From Bacillus weihaiensis (GTDB lineage: Bacteria; Bacillota; Bacilli; Bacillales; Bacillaceae): a stretch of DNA of 64,000 nt. The position numbers and the translations under genes are program-made. Location: the NCBI RefSeq assembly GCF_001889165.1, contig NZ_CP016020.1, positions 496,001-560,000 of the forward strand, read 5' to 3'. Below the pieces are notes generated by a model. It did no database searches. It had not been told where the DNA came from and saw only the letters and a program-made list of their open reading frames with translations. Positions 43,314 to 52,315 of this stretch are shown here, piece by piece (position 1 is the first letter of the stretch; each line of letters opens with the position of its first letter).

Positions 43314-44351
43314 GTGTCTAATCACCTCGTAAAATTTAATCGAATAAAAAGAAAGTTCTATTTATCCATTATTCCACTTATTATTCTCGTTCTAATTTTA
43401 AGTTTACTTCAATGGACAGAGTTAACTACCATGAATCGTTCATTATTTGTAAGCCTCACTCTTTTTTATAGTTTTACTTGGCTATTTTTATATAAGCAAA
43501 TCTATTTAAAAATTGTTGAACTGACAAACTTGATTTTAATAAGCTGTGTGCACTTAACCATTACCTATTTGGTCGTTGCTATTAAAATGTCTGAGTCCCA
43601 CGCAACTACTGTTGGTGAAGGTGCACTGTGGACTCCACTTATGTATATTTATATTTTTATCACACTCCCGAAAAGAAAGAGTTTATTCTTTTCATTTGGA
43701 TTATGGACTTTAACGTTTTTAATTGGTATTTTTCATTTTCAACACCTTTCCAGTGAAGCGATTCTATCTATTATTCATTATCAAGTGGCCACATTTGTCT
43801 ATATTTTATTTCTAGTATTTGCTCGTAATTTATTTAATATTTATTCAAAGACAGAGCTGCTGGAAAAGATGGCTTACCAAGATAGCTTAACGAAACTTAA
43901 GAATAGACGTGCTGTTTATAAGAAATTTGAAGAATTCAAAGTAATGACAAACAAAAGGGTTTCCGTTATCTTCTTTGACCTCGATTATTTTAAAGAGATA
44001 AATGATGAACACGGCCATTTAACTGGAGATTATGTACTCCAGGAAGTTGCCGTTATCATTCAAGAATGTATTAGACAGAACGATCTTTTTGCAAGGTGGG
44101 GGGGAGAGGAATTTATCATTGTTGCAGAAAATATCCCGCCAACTAGTGCCGTTCAACTAGCTGAACGGCTTCGAATTCGAATTGAAATGCACTCATTTAA
44201 GAATGTAGGCAGTGTAACGTCTAGCTTTGGAATTGCTCATTCAAATGGTGTTGATTCAATTGAAACACTTGTAGAAAAAGCTGATTTAGCTTTATACGAA
44301 GCAAAGAATGCGGGAAGGAATGCAGTTAAGGAATTTGACCCATCATTGTAA
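43314..44351 (+). CDS. Diguanylate cyclase with multi-helix membrane sensor
   Basis: A 345-residue protein with six predicted helices in residues 15-180 and a C-terminal GGDEF domain with FFDLDYFKEINDEHGHLTGD and the active-site variant RWGGEEF. RQND lies five residues before GGEEF as an RxxD inhibitory site. It starts with GTG, AAGGAG about 10 bases upstream. Transcription passes through a c-di-GMP riboswitch, so it belongs to a feedback circuit with the nearby GGDEF and PilZ proteins. Confidence 0.92.
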   Translation: MSNHLVKFNRIKRKFYLSIIPLIILVLILSLLQWTELTTMNRSLFVSLTLFYSFTWLFLYKQIYLKIVELTNLILISCVHLTITYLVVAIKMSESHATTVGEGALWTPLMYIYIFITLPKRKSLFFSFGLWTLTFLIGIFHFQHLSSEAILSIIHYQVATFVYILFLVFARNLFNIYSKTELLEKMAYQDSLTKLKNRRAVYKKFEEFKVMTNKRVSVIFFDLDYFKEINDEHGHLTGDYVLQEVAVIIQECIRQNDLFARWGGEEFIIVAENIPPTSAVQLAERLRIRIEMHSFKNVGSVTSSFGIAHSNGVDSIETLVEKADLALYEAKNAGRNAVKEFDPSL

Positions 44352-44395
44352 CCGCTCACTTTGGAAGAAGATTGTCAGACCTATATAAAAAAGCG

Positions 44396-44435
44396 AAACA
44401 ATCCAGGTTATTACATTAACCATAGGATTGTTTTT
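44396..44435 (+). terminator. Terminator after the GGDEF gene
   Basis: AAACAATCC / GGATTGTTT, followed by TTTTATTTT. Confidence 0.8.
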
Positions 44436-44503
44436 ATTTTCGCCTTATTTTAAGAATACCTAAATTGACTATTTTTTGAGAAAAAAGTACTCTTGTACAG
44501 CAT

Positions 44504-44550
44504 TTGACTTGGAATCTATGAACCTGTATATTGTGTTTAAGATTTTAAAC
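44504..44550 (+). promoter_or_regulatory. Promoter and ArsR-type operator
   Basis: TTGACT (44504-44509), a 17-base spacer and TATATT (44527-44532) form a near-consensus promoter. Directly after it, GTTTAA-GATT-TTAAAC (44535-44550) is a perfect inverted repeat overlapping the start region, suited to repression by the ArsR protein encoded next. Confidence 0.65.
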
Positions 44551-44573
44551 ATTTAAAAATAAGGGGGTATTTT

Positions 44574-44879
44574 ATGTCTTCAGGATCTCCAATTGAACGT
44601 TTTAGAGCATGTATCCCCCTCTTTCAAGCATTAGGGGATGAATATCGTCAAGACATTATTTTATTGTTAGCAGAAAAGGAAAAGCTAACAGTAAATGAAA
44701 TTACAGAGCATTCACCATTATCAAGACCAGCCATCTCTCACCATTTAAAAGTGTTACGTCAGGCGGATCTTGTGGTAATAGAACAGAAGGGGACACAACG
44801 CATTTATTCCCTTTCATTAGAACAATCAGTCGAGCAATTGAAAAAGCTACTAAAACTAGTAGAAGATGAATGTATTTAA
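44574..44879 (+). CDS. ArsR family repressor
   Basis: A 101-residue winged-helix repressor: LFQALGDEYRQDIILLLAEKEKLTVNEITEHSPLSRPAISHHLKVLRQADLVVIEQKGTQRIYSL in order. The metal-binding ELCVCDL motif of true ArsR/SmtB sensors is absent, so it probably senses an organic ligand. GGGGGT precedes the ATG. The aldehyde dehydrogenase gene follows 37 bp downstream, giving a self-repressed operon. Confidence 0.9.
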   Translation: MSSGSPIERFRACIPLFQALGDEYRQDIILLLAEKEKLTVNEITEHSPLSRPAISHHLKVLRQADLVVIEQKGTQRIYSLSLEQSVEQLKKLLKLVEDECI

Positions 44880-44916
44880 AATGCTCATACCATTTTAGAG
44901 GGAGGCAAACAACCAC

Positions 44917-46308
44917 ATGACTATCTTTGAACAGCCCCTAGAAACAATCGAAAAACATGTGAGAGATCAAAAGGCTTATTTTAGAAGTAATCATACAAGG
45001 GCATTAGATTTCCGACTAGAAATGCTAGATAAACTTGCTGATTTAATTCGGACGAATGAAGAGAGGATTCTACAAGCACTTAAGAAAGATTTGAATAAAT
45101 CGGAAAAGGAAGCGTATGTAACAGAAGTGGGGTTCTTATTAGAAGAAATTCGCTATACAAAGAAGCAGCTAGCTAAATGGATGAAGCCGAAAAAAGTAAA
45201 AACAGCCAAAACACATATAGGATCTAAAGGCTACACAATTAGTGAGCCCTATGGTGTAACCTTAATCATAGCTCCTTGGAATTACCCATTCCAGCTCCAG
45301 CTTGCACCGTTAATCGGAGCAATAGCAGGTGGAAATACAGCGATACTTAAGCCATCTGAATTAACGCCACATACATCTAACTTAATAACAAAGCTTATTT
45401 CTGATACGTTCGATCCCTCCTATATTTCAGTTTTAGAAGGTGGGGTTGATACTACTACTCATTTATTAGACCAGCCTTTTGATTATATCTTCTTTACAGG
45501 AAGTGTTCCTGTTGGAAAGATTGTCATGGAGGCAGCTTCAAAGAGATTAATACCGATTACATTAGAGCTCGGAGGTAAAAGTCCTTGTATCATAGATGAA
45601 ACGGCAAATCTAGAATTAGCCGCTAAACGGATTGCTTTCGGTAAATTAATGAATGCAGGACAAACGTGTATTGCACCTGATTATGTGTACATTCACAAAA
45701 AGGTAAAGCATGCTTTTATTGATGAGTTTAAAAAGGTCATCTCAGATTTTTATGGAGAAAATCCTATTGAGAATGAAGAATTTGTTAAGATTGTCAACGA
45801 GAAGCATTTTGACCGGTTAGCTAGCTATTTACAAGATGGAGAAATCCTGCATGGTGGGCGTCTAAACCGTGAAAAGCAAAAAATGGAGCCAACCTTACTA
45901 TTCCCATACAGTATGGAAACACCTGTCATGACGGATGAAATCTTTGGACCAATTTTTCCAATTTTAGAATATGAACATATCCAAGAAGTCATTAATTTTG
46001 TAACAAGTCGTCCAAAGCCACTCGCTTTGTATTTATTTACAACATCTCAAACAATTGAGGATCAGGTCCTTGAAACAATCTCATTTGGTGGTGGCTGTGT
46101 TAATGATACGTTAATGCATATTGCTACACCTCACCTACCATTTGGCGGTGTAGGAGAAAGCGGAATCGGTAGCTATCACGGTGAATCAAGCTTCCATGCC
46201 TTCACCCACACGAAAAGTATCTTAAAACAAACGAACCTATTCGATTTTAGCTTCCGCTATCCGAATGCAAAAAAAGGTTTAGCTACAATGAAAAAGCTTA
46301 TGAAGTAA
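44917..46308 (+). CDS. Aldehyde dehydrogenase (YwdH-like)
   Basis: A 463-residue NAD(P)-dependent aldehyde dehydrogenase of the short class-3-like type, lacking the N-terminal extension of ~490-residue enzymes. Motifs: APWNYPFQL, FTGSVPVGK, catalytic Glu217 in LELGGKSP, catalytic Cys251 in GQTCIAPDY, and FGPIFPI. It would oxidise medium- or long-chain aldehydes to acids. GAGGGAGG precedes the ATG. Its link to an ArsR-type regulator suggests induction by an aldehyde or lipid breakdown product. Confidence 0.93.
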   Translation: MTIFEQPLETIEKHVRDQKAYFRSNHTRALDFRLEMLDKLADLIRTNEERILQALKKDLNKSEKEAYVTEVGFLLEEIRYTKKQLAKWMKPKKVKTAKTHIGSKGYTISEPYGVTLIIAPWNYPFQLQLAPLIGAIAGGNTAILKPSELTPHTSNLITKLISDTFDPSYISVLEGGVDTTTHLLDQPFDYIFFTGSVPVGKIVMEAASKRLIPITLELGGKSPCIIDETANLELAAKRIAFGKLMNAGQTCIAPDYVYIHKKVKHAFIDEFKKVISDFYGENPIENEEFVKIVNEKHFDRLASYLQDGEILHGGRLNREKQKMEPTLLFPYSMETPVMTDEIFGPIFPILEYEHIQEVINFVTSRPKPLALYLFTTSQTIEDQVLETISFGGGCVNDTLMHIATPHLPFGGVGESGIGSYHGESSFHAFTHTKSILKQTNLFDFSFRYPNAKKGLATMKKLMK

Positions 46309-46316
46309 AGCTGACC

Positions 46317-46346
46317 GAGGATGTCTTATGAGGCATTCTCTTTTTT
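46317..46346 (+). terminator. Terminator after the aldehyde dehydrogenase gene
   Basis: GAGGATGTC and GGCATTCTC pair with two wobbles and run into TTTTTT. Confidence 0.75.
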
Positions 46347-46547
46347 ATCTTGATGGAAAAGGTCAGGAGAGTGCACACTGTATTCAATAAGGCTTTTTGG
46401 AGCTATCTGTTGAAAAGTCCATCCATTTTTCACTGATGATTTTATACAATCATTTGGTTACTTATGATAAATTTAAGACGTACTTATCAATTCAATCCTG
46501 TGTCAAAAAGCGTTTACGATGGATCGAAAAGAAATGAGGATGATTTG

Positions 46548-47099
46548 ATGCAAAAAATTTTACCAGCCTTTTCTTCAATGAAACAATTTGAAAAGTTTTT
46601 AGACAGTGAGTATGAAATTGGTGTATTCCTTGAGACTCATATCTCACAGCTTACTCATATTTATCAGCTTTCTAAGCAATATAAAAAAAAGATTATTTAT
46701 CATGTAGACTTAATACATGGGCTGAAAAATGATGACTATGCTACGGAGTATATTTGTCAGGAATATAAACCATATGGGCTCATTTCAACTAAATCAGCTG
46801 TGATTATGAAAGCCAAGCAAAAGGGTGTTGTCGCTATTCAACGAATGTTTCTAATTGATTCACATGCACTTGAGAGGAGCTACCGGTTAGTTGAAAAAAC
46901 AAAGCCAGACTATATTGAAGTTCTCCCAGGTGCAATGCCTTGGATGATTAAAGAAGTGAAAGAAAGAACGAACACGAAAATTTTAGCAGGAGGATTAATT
47001 CGTTCTGCTAAGATGGTAGAGGAAGCACTAGATGCCGGAGCAGATGGCATCACAACCTCTAATAAAGAACTATGGAATTCTTTTAAAGAAAGTCATTAA
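46548..47099 (+). CDS. glpP: Glycerol-3-phosphate-responsive antiterminator GlpP
   Basis: RNA-binding antiterminator that, with glycerol-3-phosphate, lets transcription pass the leader terminators of glp genes. The start is taken as the ATG at 46548 (GAGGATG upstream), giving 183 residues beginning QKILPAFSSMKQFEKFL, aligned in layout with Bacillus GlpP; the ATG at 46464 would add 28 atypical residues. Further motifs are HVDLIHGLKND, YICQEYKPYGLIST, IEVLPGAMPW and AGGLIRS, a TIM-barrel phosphate site. Its target leader precedes glpD directly downstream. Confidence 0.92.
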   Translation: MQKILPAFSSMKQFEKFLDSEYEIGVFLETHISQLTHIYQLSKQYKKKIIYHVDLIHGLKNDDYATEYICQEYKPYGLISTKSAVIMKAKQKGVVAIQRMFLIDSHALERSYRLVEKTKPDYIEVLPGAMPWMIKEVKERTNTKILAGGLIRSAKMVEEALDAGADGITTSNKELWNSFKESH

Positions 47100-47225
47100 G
47101 ACGAGTCATTCTTCTTGAAGGAATCTTATGCCTTACATGGAGTCTTAGCCTTACATTTCAAGTTACAACATACAAACAAAATGTAGAAATAAAAACAAAT
47201 CCTTTTAAAACAAAACATCTAGTGC

Positions 47226-47231
47226 TATAAT
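47226..47231 (+). promoter_or_regulatory. glpD promoter -10 box
   Basis: A perfect TATAAT with a weak TTTTAA 17 bases upstream (47203-47208); transcripts would begin about 30 bases before the leader terminator. Confidence 0.5.
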
Positions 47232-47266
47232 GAACTCAAGTTAATATATTCGGTTGGAGACAAGGA

Positions 47267-47319
47267 GAGACCAAACTACATTATATTCGTTATAATGTTA
47301 GTTTTGGTCTCTTTTTTTT
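47267..47319 (+). terminator. glpD leader terminator (GlpP target)
   Basis: A ~19-bp hairpin (GAGACCAAA...CATTATA / TATAATG...TTTGGTCTC, two bulges, loop TTCG) followed by eight T sits between promoter and glpD. This is the position of the glycerol-3-phosphate/GlpP antitermination site in Bacillus. Confidence 0.88.
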
Positions 47320-47347
47320 CGTTTCCTAAAAAATGGAGGCTTATAAA

Positions 47348-49015
47348 ATGGGGAAATTCTCTAGTCTAAATAGAGCAGAACAGCTAAATAAATTAAGTTC
47401 AACAAACTTTGATATGCTAGTAATTGGTGGAGGAATTACAGGTGCAGGTATTGCTTTAGATGCATCTTTACGTGGAATGAAGGTTGCGGTTGTCGAAATG
47501 CAGGATTTCGCAGCTGGCACGTCAAGCCGATCAACGAAGCTTGTTCACGGTGGCTTACGATACTTAAAACAATTTCAAGTGGGTCTAGTTGCTGAAGTAG
47601 GAAAAGAACGTGAAATTGTGTATGAAAATGGTCCACACGTTACAACTCCAGAATGGATGCTTCTTCCAATGCACAAAGGAGGAACGTTCGGTCCACTATC
47701 TACTTCAATTGGTTTACGAGTGTATGATTTCTTGGCGGGGGTTAAAAGGTCCGAGAGAAGAAAAATGTTATCTGCGCAAGATACATTAGCAAAAGAGCCT
47801 CTTTTGAAAAAAGACAATTTAAAGGGTGGAGGCTACTATGTTGAGTATCGAACAGATGATGCAAGGTTAACAATTGAAGTCATGAAAGCGGCCGTTGATA
47901 ATGGAGCAACCGTTATAAATTATACGAAAGCAGAAGAATTACTGTATGACGATCAAAAAAAGGTTGTTGGCGTTAAAGTGAAGGATTTAATTGCGAACAA
48001 CGAATTTACAGTGTCGGCGAAAACCGTTATAAATGCGTCAGGTCCATGGGTTGATGAGGTACGAAATAAGGACTACTCTAAAAATAATAAGAAGCTTCGC
48101 CTGACAAAAGGTGTTCATTTAGTTATTGATCAATCAGTCTTCCCTTTACAGCAAGCTATCTACTTTGATACGCCTGATGGCAGAATGGTATTTGCAGTAC
48201 CGAGAGATGGAAAAGCTTATGTAGGAACAACAGATACTTTTTATGATACAGATATTTCAAGTCCAAAAATGTTGGCAGAAGATCGAGATTATATTCTAAA
48301 GGCTATTCACTATATGTTCCCGAACGTAAAGGTTACAGAAAAAGATGTAGAATCAAGCTGGGCTGGTGTTCGTCCGCTTATCTATGAAGAAGGGAAGGAT
48401 CCTTCTGAAATTTCTAGAAAAGATGAAATTTGGGAAGGAGATAGTGGACTGATTACCATTGCCGGTGGAAAGCTGACAGGTTATAGAAAAATGGCAGAAT
48501 CTGTAGTTGATCTTGTTTCAAATCGCTTAACAGAGAAGGACTCAACAGTAACATATAAAAGCTCTATGACGAAGTCTTATCCAATTTCCGGAGGGAATGT
48601 TGGAGGTTCAAAAGGATATCCTTCGTTTCTATCTAAAAAAGAAAACGAAGCAAGTTCTTTTGGATTTACTACGGAAGAAGGACGCAAGCTTGCTGCAATG
48701 TATGGGTCGAATGTTGAGAAGCTTTTTGAATATGGTAAGCAATATGACAAAGAAGATAGCAAGCTTTCAAGAGTTGTATTTGCTCAGCTAATGTATTCAA
48801 TTGAGAATGAAATGGTTTCTAAGCCTGTAGATTTCTTCATTAGACGCACAGGAGCTTTATTCTTTCATATTGATTTTGTGAGAGAGTGGAAAGAGGCTGT
48901 CATTGACGAGATGGCTGAGAAATTAAGCTGGACTCCTGAACAAAAACAAGAATATACTGGTCAATTAGAGAAAGAAATAGAAGATGCAGTCGTACCGGTT
49001 GATTTTAAAAAATAG
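47348..49015 (+). CDS. glpD: Glycerol-3-phosphate dehydrogenase (aerobic, FAD)
   Basis: Membrane-associated flavoenzyme oxidising glycerol-3-phosphate to dihydroxyacetone phosphate and feeding electrons to quinone. From the ATG at 47348 (TGGAGG 8 bases upstream; the ATG at 47333 overlaps that site) it is 555 residues. [18 protein letters not shown] binds [53 protein letters not shown] and [15 protein letters not shown] are GlpD hallmarks. Expression is gated by the leader terminator and upstream glpP. No glpF or glpK lies in the window. Confidence 0.97.
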   Translation: MGKFSSLNRAEQLNKLSSTNFDMLVIGGGITGAGIALDASLRGMKVAVVEMQDFAAGTSSRSTKLVHGGLRYLKQFQVGLVAEVGKEREIVYENGPHVTTPEWMLLPMHKGGTFGPLSTSIGLRVYDFLAGVKRSERRKMLSAQDTLAKEPLLKKDNLKGGGYYVEYRTDDARLTIEVMKAAVDNGATVINYTKAEELLYDDQKKVVGVKVKDLIANNEFTVSAKTVINASGPWVDEVRNKDYSKNNKKLRLTKGVHLVIDQSVFPLQQAIYFDTPDGRMVFAVPRDGKAYVGTTDTFYDTDISSPKMLAEDRDYILKAIHYMFPNVKVTEKDVESSWAGVRPLIYEEGKDPSEISRKDEIWEGDSGLITIAGGKLTGYRKMAESVVDLVSNRLTEKDSTVTYKSSMTKSYPISGGNVGGSKGYPSFLSKKENEASSFGFTTEEGRKLAAMYGSNVEKLFEYGKQYDKEDSKLSRVVFAQLMYSIENEMVSKPVDFFIRRTGALFFHIDFVREWKEAVIDEMAEKLSWTPEQKQEYTGQLEKEIEDAVVPVDFKK

Positions 49016-49043
49016 GTTAAAAACGAAGAGGTAAGATAAGGAA

Positions 49044-49072
49044 AAGTTAGACGAGAGTGTCTAGCTTTTTTC
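49044..49072 (+). terminator. Terminator after glpD
   Basis: AAGTTAGAC and GTCTAGCTT form a 9-bp stem with one wobble, followed by TTTTTTC. Confidence 0.75.
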
Positions 49073-49199
49073 TTATACAATCGATTGAGAAAACGATAGA
49101 ATAAGGAAAACGTAAGAAAAAGGTTTCTAGGGGATTTAACGTTTTAATGAGAGATCTACCTTACTAAACTAAACTACAGAAAAGGTGGAGGAAAAAGAT

Positions 49200-50129
49200 A
49201 TGGAGAATACGACCTGGTTGACAATGTCTGATGGCCAAGAAATTTTTGTAAGGGAATGGGTAAAGAATGAAGGGGAGCCTATTGCTATTTTACAATTAGC
49301 CCATGGGATGGCCGAACATATTGAACGGTATGAGTTATTCGGACAGTTTTTACTTGAACATGGGATTTTTTTAATTGGGAATGATCACCGCGGACATGGG
49401 CAAACTGGTGAACGTATGAATGCAATAGGTTTTTTTGCAGAAGAAAATGGGTTTGAAAGAGTAACGGAGGATTTAAAAGAGGTTAATGAGTACATTCATA
49501 AGAAGTACCCTAACATTCCGATATATTTAATGGGGCATAGTATGGGTTCATTTCTGGTTAGACGATTTGTGCAGCGCTTTCAAAGTGGTGTTGACGGTGT
49601 TATTTTGTCAGGAACTGGTGGGAATCCTGGAATATCGGGTAAGCTAGCGAAAATACTAGCAAAATCTCAAATGAAAAAACGAGGGAAAAAAGCAGAAAGT
49701 CATCTCCTAAGCAAGCTTGTGTTTGGCTCCAATAATAAAAAGGTTAAAGGGGCAAAAACGGAGTATGACTGGTTGACTCGAGATGAAGCAGAAGTAGGGA
49801 AATATTGTAACGATCCATATTGTGGATTTGTTGGTACTTCCACCTTTTTCTATGATTTAATGCACGGCTTAGAATTAATTCATAAAGATTCCGAGGTGAA
49901 AAAGGGAAATAAGGATCTACCGTTTTATGTATTTAGTGGTGAGCATGATCCAATTGGTCATGATACAAAAGGAGTTATGCAAGTAGTCAACCAGTTGAAA
50001 GCGAATGGGATAAAGGATGTTACATACACTTTTTACCCAGAGGGTCGACATGAAATGCTAAATGAATTAAATAAAGACGAGGTTATGGAGGATATTTATC
50101 GTTGGTTAAGTGAAAAAATCATCAAATAA
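49200..50129 (+). CDS. Alpha/beta hydrolase (monoacylglycerol lipase / lysophospholipase-like)
   Basis: A 309-residue serine hydrolase of the PldB/YtpA type. From the ATG at 49200 (GGTGGAGG 8 bases upstream). Motifs: LAHGMAEHIERY, NDHRGHGQTG, nucleophile Ser114 in GHSMGSF, FSGEHDPIG with the Asp, and EGRHEML with the His, a full triad. No signal peptide. Such enzymes split monoacylglycerols or lysophospholipids; in Bacillus subtilis the relative YtpA makes the antibiotic bacilysocin. Exact substrate is inference. Neighbour glpD would use the glycerol-phosphate released. Confidence 0.88.
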   Translation: MENTTWLTMSDGQEIFVREWVKNEGEPIAILQLAHGMAEHIERYELFGQFLLEHGIFLIGNDHRGHGQTGERMNAIGFFAEENGFERVTEDLKEVNEYIHKKYPNIPIYLMGHSMGSFLVRRFVQRFQSGVDGVILSGTGGNPGISGKLAKILAKSQMKKRGKKAESHLLSKLVFGSNNKKVKGAKTEYDWLTRDEAEVGKYCNDPYCGFVGTSTFFYDLMHGLELIHKDSEVKKGNKDLPFYVFSGEHDPIGHDTKGVMQVVNQLKANGIKDVTYTFYPEGRHEMLNELNKDEVMEDIYRWLSEKIIK

Positions 50130-50140
50130 GTTGATCTTTA

Positions 50141-50177
50141 AGAATGAAAAAATTCAACATTTTTCATTCTTTTTTTA
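50141..50177 (+). terminator. Terminator after the hydrolase gene
   Basis: AGAATGAAAAA / TTTTTCATTCT, a perfect 11-bp stem with a T run. Confidence 0.85.
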
Positions 50178-50595
50178 TGATAATGTAGAGAGAAGACTAG
50201 GAATGTTGTACTATAGTGAGTAGTGGAGTATTTTTTACTAGGTATATTAAACTAGTTCAACTCAAAATAATATTAGTATAAATAACTTACCTAATATAGG
50301 TATAGGAGAAAATCACTTTGCTGTTGAGATGAATCTAAGTGCTTGAATGTATGGGACAGCCTATTAAGAGACTATAAATCATGCTCTTTTCTTAAACTTT
50401 GTTGCTATTCAATATAAATGTAAGAAAATATAGTCATTTTTCACAAGAAAGAAAGAAGCTAGTACCCGAATACAGCGAGAAAAAACCCTGTACATTAGTT
50501 GGAAATCCGGCACTTGGGATTTTCACTAAAAACAATCTATGCGATAACAGCCATAAATAAAGAATAGATTTAATCCTAAAGGGTGGAGGGTCATA
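50178..50595. other. Intergenic stretch upstream of cheX with repeat remnant, copy 2
   Basis: No supported gene. CAGCGAGAAAAA, CACTTGGGATTTTCACTAAAAA and AATCT (about 50484-50543) match the order seen near 40710-40763. Confidence 0.35.
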
Positions 50596-51048
50596 ATGAC
50601 AACTACTATTTCAGATAATTTCCACATACTCCAAAGCGGAGTAGTTCATGCTCTAGAGCAAGTAGTACCATTACAACAAAAAGATGTAAAAATGAATCCT
50701 ATCTCATCTGAAATTTCCATTCAATATGGAGTACTTGTAGGAGTTACAGGAGCTATGAAAGGAAAAATCCTCTATAAAGGAGATCTCTCCCTATTTCGTG
50801 CTTTAGGAGAAATGATGTTCGGAATGGCTCTTGAAGGGGATATGCTAAAGTCCTTCACTGGTGAGCTTGGAAACATGATTTCTGGGGGCTTATGCACGTA
50901 TGTATCAACTAAAGACATAGTAATTGATATAACTGCTCCAACAATTATGGATGGTAATTCCTCGATCTCAGGTTTTAAAGAAGCCTATCAGCTTTCCATT
51001 TTATTTGATAACCAAGAAAAGCTATACGTTGCTATTTTAATAGATTAA
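50596..51048 (+). CDS. cheX: CheX-like chemotaxis phosphatase
   Basis: A 150-residue CheC/CheX/FliY-fold protein that dephosphorylates CheY-P. The active-site helix is SFTGELGNMISGGL with the ExxN pair Glu90 and Asn93; the single copy of this motif and the dimer-type layout favour CheX over CheC. GGGTGGAGGG lies ahead of the ATG. A CheY-type gene follows 100 bp downstream, making a two-gene phosphorelay cassette apart from any che/fla operon in the window. Bacillus subtilis itself lacks CheX. Confidence 0.85.
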   Translation: MTTTISDNFHILQSGVVHALEQVVPLQQKDVKMNPISSEISIQYGVLVGVTGAMKGKILYKGDLSLFRALGEMMFGMALEGDMLKSFTGELGNMISGGLCTYVSTKDIVIDITAPTIMDGNSSISGFKEAYQLSILFDNQEKLYVAILID

Positions 51049-51060
51049 AGATAATAGTGT

Positions 51061-51122
51061 AGGAATTGACCCTTAGAAACGCGAATCTTTACCGCTTTAG
51101 CGAAGTGGGGGCCAGGCACCTA
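51061..51122. repeat. Partial hairpin-repeat half-site
   Basis: GGGGGCCAGGCACCTA (about 51107-51122) shares the GCCAGGCACC core of the 113-bp repeats at 39799 and 52316, inverted relative to their left end. The rest does not match, so it is a related fragment at best. Confidence 0.35.
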
Positions 51123-51148
51123 CACTAAGAAGGAAAGGGGCCGTAGAG

Positions 51149-51508
51149 ATGGCAAGAATATTAATTACAGATGATGCTGCATTTATGAGAATGCAACTAA
51201 AAGATATAATCAGCAAGGCTGGGCATGAAGTGGTTGGAGAAGCTGAGAATGGGGAAGTAGCGATTGAAAAATACAAAGAGTTAATGCCAGATATTGTGAC
51301 AATGGATATTACTATGCCAGTAATGGATGGTGTTCAAGCTGTTAGAGGCATTAAAGCAGTAGATCCGAATGCGACGGTTATTATGTGTTCTGCAATGGGA
51401 CAACAACAAATGGTCGTAGAAGCGATTCAAGCAGGTGCAAAGGATTTCTTAGTGAAACCATTCTCACCTGAACGTATTGTGGAAGCACTAGATAAGCTAT
51501 CCTCGTAA
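51149..51508 (+). CDS. cheY: CheY-like response regulator
   Basis: A 119-residue stand-alone receiver domain. Acidic pocket Asp8/Asp9 (ITDDAAFMR), phospho-acceptor Asp53 (VTMDITMP), Ser81 (MCSAMGQQ) and Lys103 (LVKPFSP) are all in place, and the sequence is very close to Bacillus CheY. There is no output domain, so it acts by binding the flagellar switch or another target. GGAAAGGGG lies upstream of the ATG. Pairing with CheX gives a complete phosphorylation/dephosphorylation unit; the kinase must be elsewhere. Confidence 0.92.
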   Translation: MARILITDDAAFMRMQLKDIISKAGHEVVGEAENGEVAIEKYKELMPDIVTMDITMPVMDGVQAVRGIKAVDPNATVIMCSAMGQQQMVVEAIQAGAKDFLVKPFSPERIVEALDKLSS

Positions 51509-51564
51509 TCGTGAATAAGCTGGGTTAAAATGGGGCTGGGAGATAAGGACTTCAGTCATTAGTA

Positions 51565-51623
51565 AACCCGAGCAATTAGGTGATATTTTAATCAATATCT
51601 TACCTTTCGCTCGGGTTTTTTTG
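51565..51623 (+). terminator. Terminator after cheY
   Basis: ACCCGAGC...GGTGATATT and AATATCTTACC...GCTCGGGT form a long two-part stem followed by TTTTTTTG. Confidence 0.85.
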
Positions 51624-51773
51624 CTTTTGTTTGCATACTATTGTTCAATGCTAGTTAATTGAGTGTAGGTAGAGGAAAGGCTGAGACCTCAAAGCCGGAT
51701 ACGCGGAGTAAGCCTCCTGACTGAATCCTTACTGTTCACCGTAAGTCTACCTATCAAGATATAGCCTGTTTTT

Positions 51774-52145
51774 TTATTTATTTTTCTGAGATCTTCTGGT
51801 CACTTGAACAGTTAAAGCAGCACTAACAAAGATAACACTAATCAGTAAAATGAATGAATCAGAAGGAATGTGAGAGTAACTAAGACTTAACCAAAGAACA
51901 CAACTTAACGTGTTTACTCCAAACAAAGTCCCCAAAATAGCTTCTTTAATTTTTTTATAGGTTCTGTTACCTGTTAAATTCTTTATATAGAAGAAACAGA
52001 TGATACCAATACATAAAACGAGAAGAATAGAGTTAATGAAAGGTAATGTAGTCAGTTCTTTCCATGGCATATCAATAAAGACTATATTTGTGAAATAAAT
52101 CAGATTAATACTAAAAACTAAGAGAAGGATGGAAAGAAATCCCAT
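51774..52145 (-). CDS. Four-helix membrane protein, unknown
   Basis: A 123-residue protein with four predicted helices (about 3-24, 35-54, 68-86 and 96-115) and a positively charged end RRSQKNK. AGGTGAATGG precedes the ATG. I do not recognise a family; position between cheY and a hairpin repeat gives no hint. Confidence 0.55.
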   Translation of the reverse strand: MGFLSILLLVFSINLIYFTNIVFIDMPWKELTTLPFINSILLVLCIGIICFFYIKNLTGNRTYKKIKEAILGTLFGVNTLSCVLWLSLSYSHIPSDSFILLISVIFVSAALTVQVTRRSQKNK

Positions 52146-52315
52146 CCATTCACCTATGAAAATGAAAGCAGAAAGGGACTATTACCCCCATTTAATAGAT
52201 ACATGTAAGAATGAGACGGTTACAGAATAATTGGTTTCTACCCAATTTCCAGCTAATAAGTACCTAGTGTCCACTAATTGTAGTTAAGGATAAGGATTTA
52301 TATGTAAATTTTAAC

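Noticed and set aside
46464-46547. N-terminal extension of GlpP
   Set aside because: The 28 extra residues do not resemble GlpP and the ATG at 46548 has a suitable ribosome binding site.
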